A stretch of 55,299 bases of DNA, from contig NZ_WITI01000013.1 in the NCBI RefSeq assembly GCF_009601055.1, positions 1 to 55,299 on the forward strand, given 5' to 3'. The notes beneath the pieces were generated by a model. The model ran no database searches and had not been told where the DNA came from. It saw only the letters and a list, made by a program, of their open reading frames with translations. The stretch comes from Lactococcus sp. dk101 (GTDB taxonomy: Bacteria > Bacillota > Bacilli > Lactobacillales > Streptococcaceae). This document shows positions 52,485 to 55,299 of the stretch, piece after piece. The stretch's first letter is position 1; every line of letters starts with the position of its first letter. Made by a program: the position numbers and the translations under genes.

Positions 52485-53558
52485 TTATTTACTTACTAAA
52501 TTTGCAAAAATCATACGACCAGCCGATGTTTGAAGGACTTTATCGACTTCAACTAAAACTGTCTTGTCAATCATTTTGGCAGTGTCCTCAATGACAATCA
52601 TTGTGCCATCTGGCAAATATGCCACGCCTTGTTGACGTTCTGACCCTTCACGAATGATTTGTACGCGAATTTGTTCCCCAACAACCAGTTGTGTTTTAAC
52701 CGCATTTGCCAAATCATTGATATTCAAAACGCGAACGCCTTGAATCTCAGCAACCTTATTCAAATTAAAGTCATTTGTGACCAATTTAGCACCCGTTTCG
52801 CTTGCATAACGCAACAACTTGGTGTCAACTTCATGAACATCCGTATAATCTTTGTTTGAAATTTCAACATTGTCAAATTCTTTCAAGGCATTGACCAAAT
52901 CCAATCCTCGACGTCCTTTGGCACGTTTTAAACTGTCTGAACTATCAGAAATGGTCTGAAGTTCAAGCAAAACAAAGTTCGGAACAATGACTTTATCAGA
53001 AATAAATCCCGTTTTCAAAACGTCTAAAATTCGACCGTCAATAACTGAACTCGTATCCAATAAAATAGCATGTTCTACGACTGGCTCAGTTTTTTCAGCA
53101 GCTTCTTCTTCAACAATGGCTTCTTTTCTTCTTCTCAGAAGAACACGAAAGATTTCTTCTCCTCGCTTATCAAAAATCATGTATCCCAGATAAACGAAAA
53201 TTAAAATCAATAAAAATGGAACAAGGGAATTCAAGATTGGAATGTTCAATCGACCAAGAGGAATTGACCCCAAAACACCGACCAAAAGTCCCAAAATTGC
53301 TCCGATAAAATTATAAACCAATTTTGATAAATTAAGATTTGTAATTTTAGCTTCCAAACGTTTCAAACCACGTAACATCTTTCCTGAAACCAAAAACGAA
53401 AGAATAAGAAAAATAAGTGCACCAACTAAACCGTCAAAAATGCCGTGATCCAAGATTGTATTGCTTTGCCCAATTGCGTTCCCAAGAACTGGTAAAAGGG
53501 TAATCCCTAAGGAAGCACCTACAATCATCATCAATAGATGAATAACCCAACGACGCAT
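52485..53558 (-). CDS. PIN and TRAM domain membrane protein, YacL type
   Basis: From the ATG at 53558, after GGGAGG, 357 residues. Four membrane helices (about 1-130) are followed by a PIN nuclease domain with its acidic residues in LLDTSSVIDGRILD, 'LLELQTISDS', 'RRGLD' and 'TNDFNLN', then a C-terminal TRAM domain (about 280-345). B. subtilis YacL is encoded near radA, as here. Role unknown, probably RNA processing or degradation at the membrane. Confidence 0.88.
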   Translation of the reverse strand: MRRWVIHLLMMIVGASLGITLLPVLGNAIGQSNTILDHGIFDGLVGALIFLILSFLVSGKMLRGLKRLEAKITNLNLSKLVYNFIGAILGLLVGVLGSIPLGRLNIPILNSLVPFLLILIFVYLGYMIFDKRGEEIFRVLLRRRKEAIVEEEAAEKTEPVVEHAILLDTSSVIDGRILDVLKTGFISDKVIVPNFVLLELQTISDSSDSLKRAKGRRGLDLVNALKEFDNVEISNKDYTDVHEVDTKLLRYASETGAKLVTNDFNLNKVAEIQGVRVLNINDLANAVKTQLVVGEQIRVQIIREGSERQQGVAYLPDGTMIVIEDTAKMIDKTVLVEVDKVLQTSAGRMIFANLVSK

Positions 53559-53637
53559 ATTCAACCTCCCATATTTTATTTTGGCGTTCGCCATAAATTC
53601 ATTATAACATAAGAGTTTAAATTTATCTTATTTTACT

Positions 53638-55002
53638 TTAACCAAAGACTAATTTTAGACATTCGCTTAAAGTAGTCACACCAATGACCTTGATATGCTC
53701 TGGAATTTCAAGCCCCAAAAGTGAATTTTTCGGTGCATAAACCTTTTTAAAGCCCAATTTACTTGCCTCATTCAACCGTTGTTCAATCCTTGTCACCCGT
53801 CGAATTTCGCCCGTCAAACCAATTTCACCAATGAAACATTCATCTGCGCCCGTTGGCATTTCTTTATAACTTGATGCAATCGCAACGGCAACCGCAAGGT
53901 CAATCGCTGGTTCGTCCAATTTGACACCACCTGCTGATTTCAGATAGGCATCTTGATTTTGCATCATCAAACCTGCTCGCTTTTCAAGCACTGCAATAAT
54001 CAAACTAATCCGGTTGAAATCAAGTCCTGCTGTTGTTCGTTTTGCATTACCAAACATGGTTGGTGTGGTCAAAGCCTGAATTTCCACCAAAATAGGTCGC
54101 GTGCCTTCTAATGCACATACAATTGCTGAGCCAGTTGATCCTTCAAGCCTTTCCTCCAAGAACACTTCCGACGGATTAGTTACTTCTATCAAGCCTTGCC
54201 CCTGCATCTCAAAAATTCCAATTTCATTGGTCGAACCAAAACGATTTTTGACAGCTCGTAAAATACGAAAAGTATTATTCCGTTCCCCTTCAAAATATAA
54301 AACGGTATCTACCATATGTTCAAGCATACGAGGCCCCGCCAATGTTCCCTCTTTTGTGACATGGCCTACGATAAATGTCGCAATATTATTGGTCTTGGCG
54401 ATTTGCATCAATTCACCCGTTACTTCACGCACTTGGCTGACAGAGCCTTGAGTCCCTGGAAGTTCTGGAGACATGATGGTTTGAATCGAATCAATAATTA
54501 AAAAATTCGGCTGCAAACGTTCAACTTCTGCCCGAATGACTTGCATATTGGTTTCAGCATAAAGATAAAAGTCACTGTCAATATCGCCAAGTCTTTCCGC
54601 TCGCAATTTGATTTGTTGGGCTGATTCTTCCCCGCTGACATAAAGCACACGACCACGTGAGGCAAGCTGCGTTGACACCTGCAAAAGCAATGTTGACTTC
54701 CCAATGCCTGGATCACCACCAATCAACACTAAACTTCCGGGTACAATTCCTCCCCCTAGCACGCGATTGAATTCGTCAAGATCTGTCTCAACTCTGGGTG
54801 TTTCAAATAACTCAACTTCATCAAGTTTCATGGGCTTAGAACGCTCACCTGAAACAGAAATGCGGGCATGCTTGACCTCAGCAATTTCTACTTCTTCAAC
54901 AAATGAACTCCACTCGCCACAATTTGGACATCTTCCCAAGTAAGATGCAGATTTATAACTGCAATTTTGACATAAAAATGTTGATGATTTTTTCTTAGCC
55001 AT
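53638..55002 (-). CDS. radA: DNA repair protein RadA
   Basis: From the ATG at 55002, after GAGGG, 454 residues beginning [15 protein letters not shown] four-Cys zinc finger (CQNC ... CPNC), RecA-like ATPase with [10 protein letters not shown] and 'IIDSIQTI', the RadA motif KNRFG, and a C-terminal Lon-like domain are present. It is a hexameric branch-migration helicase in recombination. The frame continues 15 codons upstream, without a start site. Confidence 0.95.
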   Translation of the reverse strand: MAKKKSSTFLCQNCSYKSASYLGRCPNCGEWSSFVEEVEIAEVKHARISVSGERSKPMKLDEVELFETPRVETDLDEFNRVLGGGIVPGSLVLIGGDPGIGKSTLLLQVSTQLASRGRVLYVSGEESAQQIKLRAERLGDIDSDFYLYAETNMQVIRAEVERLQPNFLIIDSIQTIMSPELPGTQGSVSQVREVTGELMQIAKTNNIATFIVGHVTKEGTLAGPRMLEHMVDTVLYFEGERNNTFRILRAVKNRFGSTNEIGIFEMQGQGLIEVTNPSEVFLEERLEGSTGSAIVCALEGTRPILVEIQALTTPTMFGNAKRTTAGLDFNRISLIIAVLEKRAGLMMQNQDAYLKSAGGVKLDEPAIDLAVAVAIASSYKEMPTGADECFIGEIGLTGEIRRVTRIEQRLNEASKLGFKKVYAPKNSLLGLEIPEHIKVIGVTTLSECLKLVFG

Positions 55003-55043
55003 TTGACCCTCTATTTTTAATACGTATTTATTTTCAAATTGTA

Positions 55044-55071
55044 ACAAAAAAGCGGAAATCCGCTTTTTCTT
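55044..55071. terminator. Hairpin upstream of radA
   Basis: AAAAAAGCGG-AAAT-CCGCTTTTTC, symmetrical, so it can act in both directions; probably ends the gene formerly upstream of radA, before the IS. Confidence 0.75.
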
Positions 55072-55136
55072 CTCCTCTTATTTTATCATATTTTCACAAA
55101 GAGCACAAAATCCGATGGCCGGAAATGGGGAAATTA

Positions 55137-55166
55137 AAAGTCCAGAATTAAATCTGGACTTTTTTT
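55137..55166 (+). terminator. Terminator between the IS30-type end and radA
   Basis: AGTCCAGA-ATTAAA-TCTGGACT followed by seven T on the plus strand. Confidence 0.75.
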
Positions 55167-55299
55167 ATTTTAGGCAAATTGCAAATTTAATCTAGCCACC
55201 CTGTAACATCTGAAAAGGTGTCTGATACTTGAACATTTTTCTTGGATAGTGATTCATCCAAGTTTCAATACGAGCGACTTCATTCGAAGTCGTTTTTGT
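55167..55299 (-). mobile_element. End of an IS30-type insertion sequence
   Basis: ATTAAATTTGCAATTTGCC on the minus strand at about 55173-55191, directly after the transposase stop, looks like the terminal inverted repeat of IS30-group elements. The other end is beyond the window. Confidence 0.6.
55192..55299 (-). CDS. IS30-type transposase, C-terminal 35 residues
   Basis: The minus strand reads into the window as TKTTSNEVARIETWMNHY, continuing PRKMFKYQTPFQMLQGG and stop. 'WMNHYPRKMFKYQTP' is like the C-terminal end of IS30-family DDE transposases (NxRPRKxLxxxTP). Only the tail is present. Confidence 0.7.
   Translation of the reverse strand, partial: TKTTSNEVARIETWMNHYPRKMFKYQTPFQMLQGG

Overview
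The window looks like the chromosome of a low-GC lactic acid bacterium of the Lactococcus group. The evidence is gene content and order: a two-receptor Opt/Dpp peptide operon, fhuR-fhuCBGD, an NlpA-type methionine uptake operon behind a T-box, a YdbC/PC4 protein, an LmrC/LmrD-type exporter pair, pepN, and separate coaB and coaC genes. ThiT is clearly related to, but well diverged from, the L. lactis ThiT sequence as I remember it, so I infer a Lactococcus (or Pseudolactococcus-like) species other than L. lactis/L. cremoris. Species assignment is inference.

Layout. Both ends lie in insertion sequences: an IS3-type element at 1-109 and the end of an IS30-type transposase at 55192-55299. The IS3-type end cuts a KxYKxGKxW-signal, Ser/Thr/Ala-rich surface protein (111-578, minus). 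Diverging from it are two DUF1975/GT4-type glycosyltransferases (1096-4266), with a 241-bp MITE-like element (18-bp TIRs, 5-bp direct repeats) in the shared intergenic region. This reads as a surface-adhesin glycosylation locus whose substrate gene has been destroyed. Then follow panT-coaC-coaB, the RNA helicase cshA, prfC, two small genes, the opt peptide uptake operon (10708-18404), murF, proBA, ddl, recR, pbp2b and gpmA (18524-27000), ferric siderophore uptake fhuCBGD with its LysR neighbour (27114-31771), an XRE regulator, and a T-box-controlled methionine ABC transporter (32316-36102).

The right part carries a DUF975 membrane protein, a TPP riboswitch with thiT, ybaK, bioY, DUF3397, ydbC, murA, an array of 112-bp tandem repeats (41526-41880), lmrD-lmrC, a MntE-like CDF exporter, pepN, tpx, an alpha/beta hydrolase, a GNAT, a membrane PNPOx-like protein, a YacL-type PIN-TRAM protein and radA.

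Themes. Nutrient uptake dominates: three ECF S-components (PanT, ThiT, BioY), peptides, siderophore iron and methionine. Cell wall synthesis is spread over murF, ddl, pbp2b and murA. A 14-bp palindrome, TGTCAGNNCTGACA, occurs at least 16 times, both inside coding sequences and as the stem of several terminators; chance would give far fewer than one copy. This palindrome, the 112-bp array and the broken glycosylated-adhesin locus are the least explained parts of the window.
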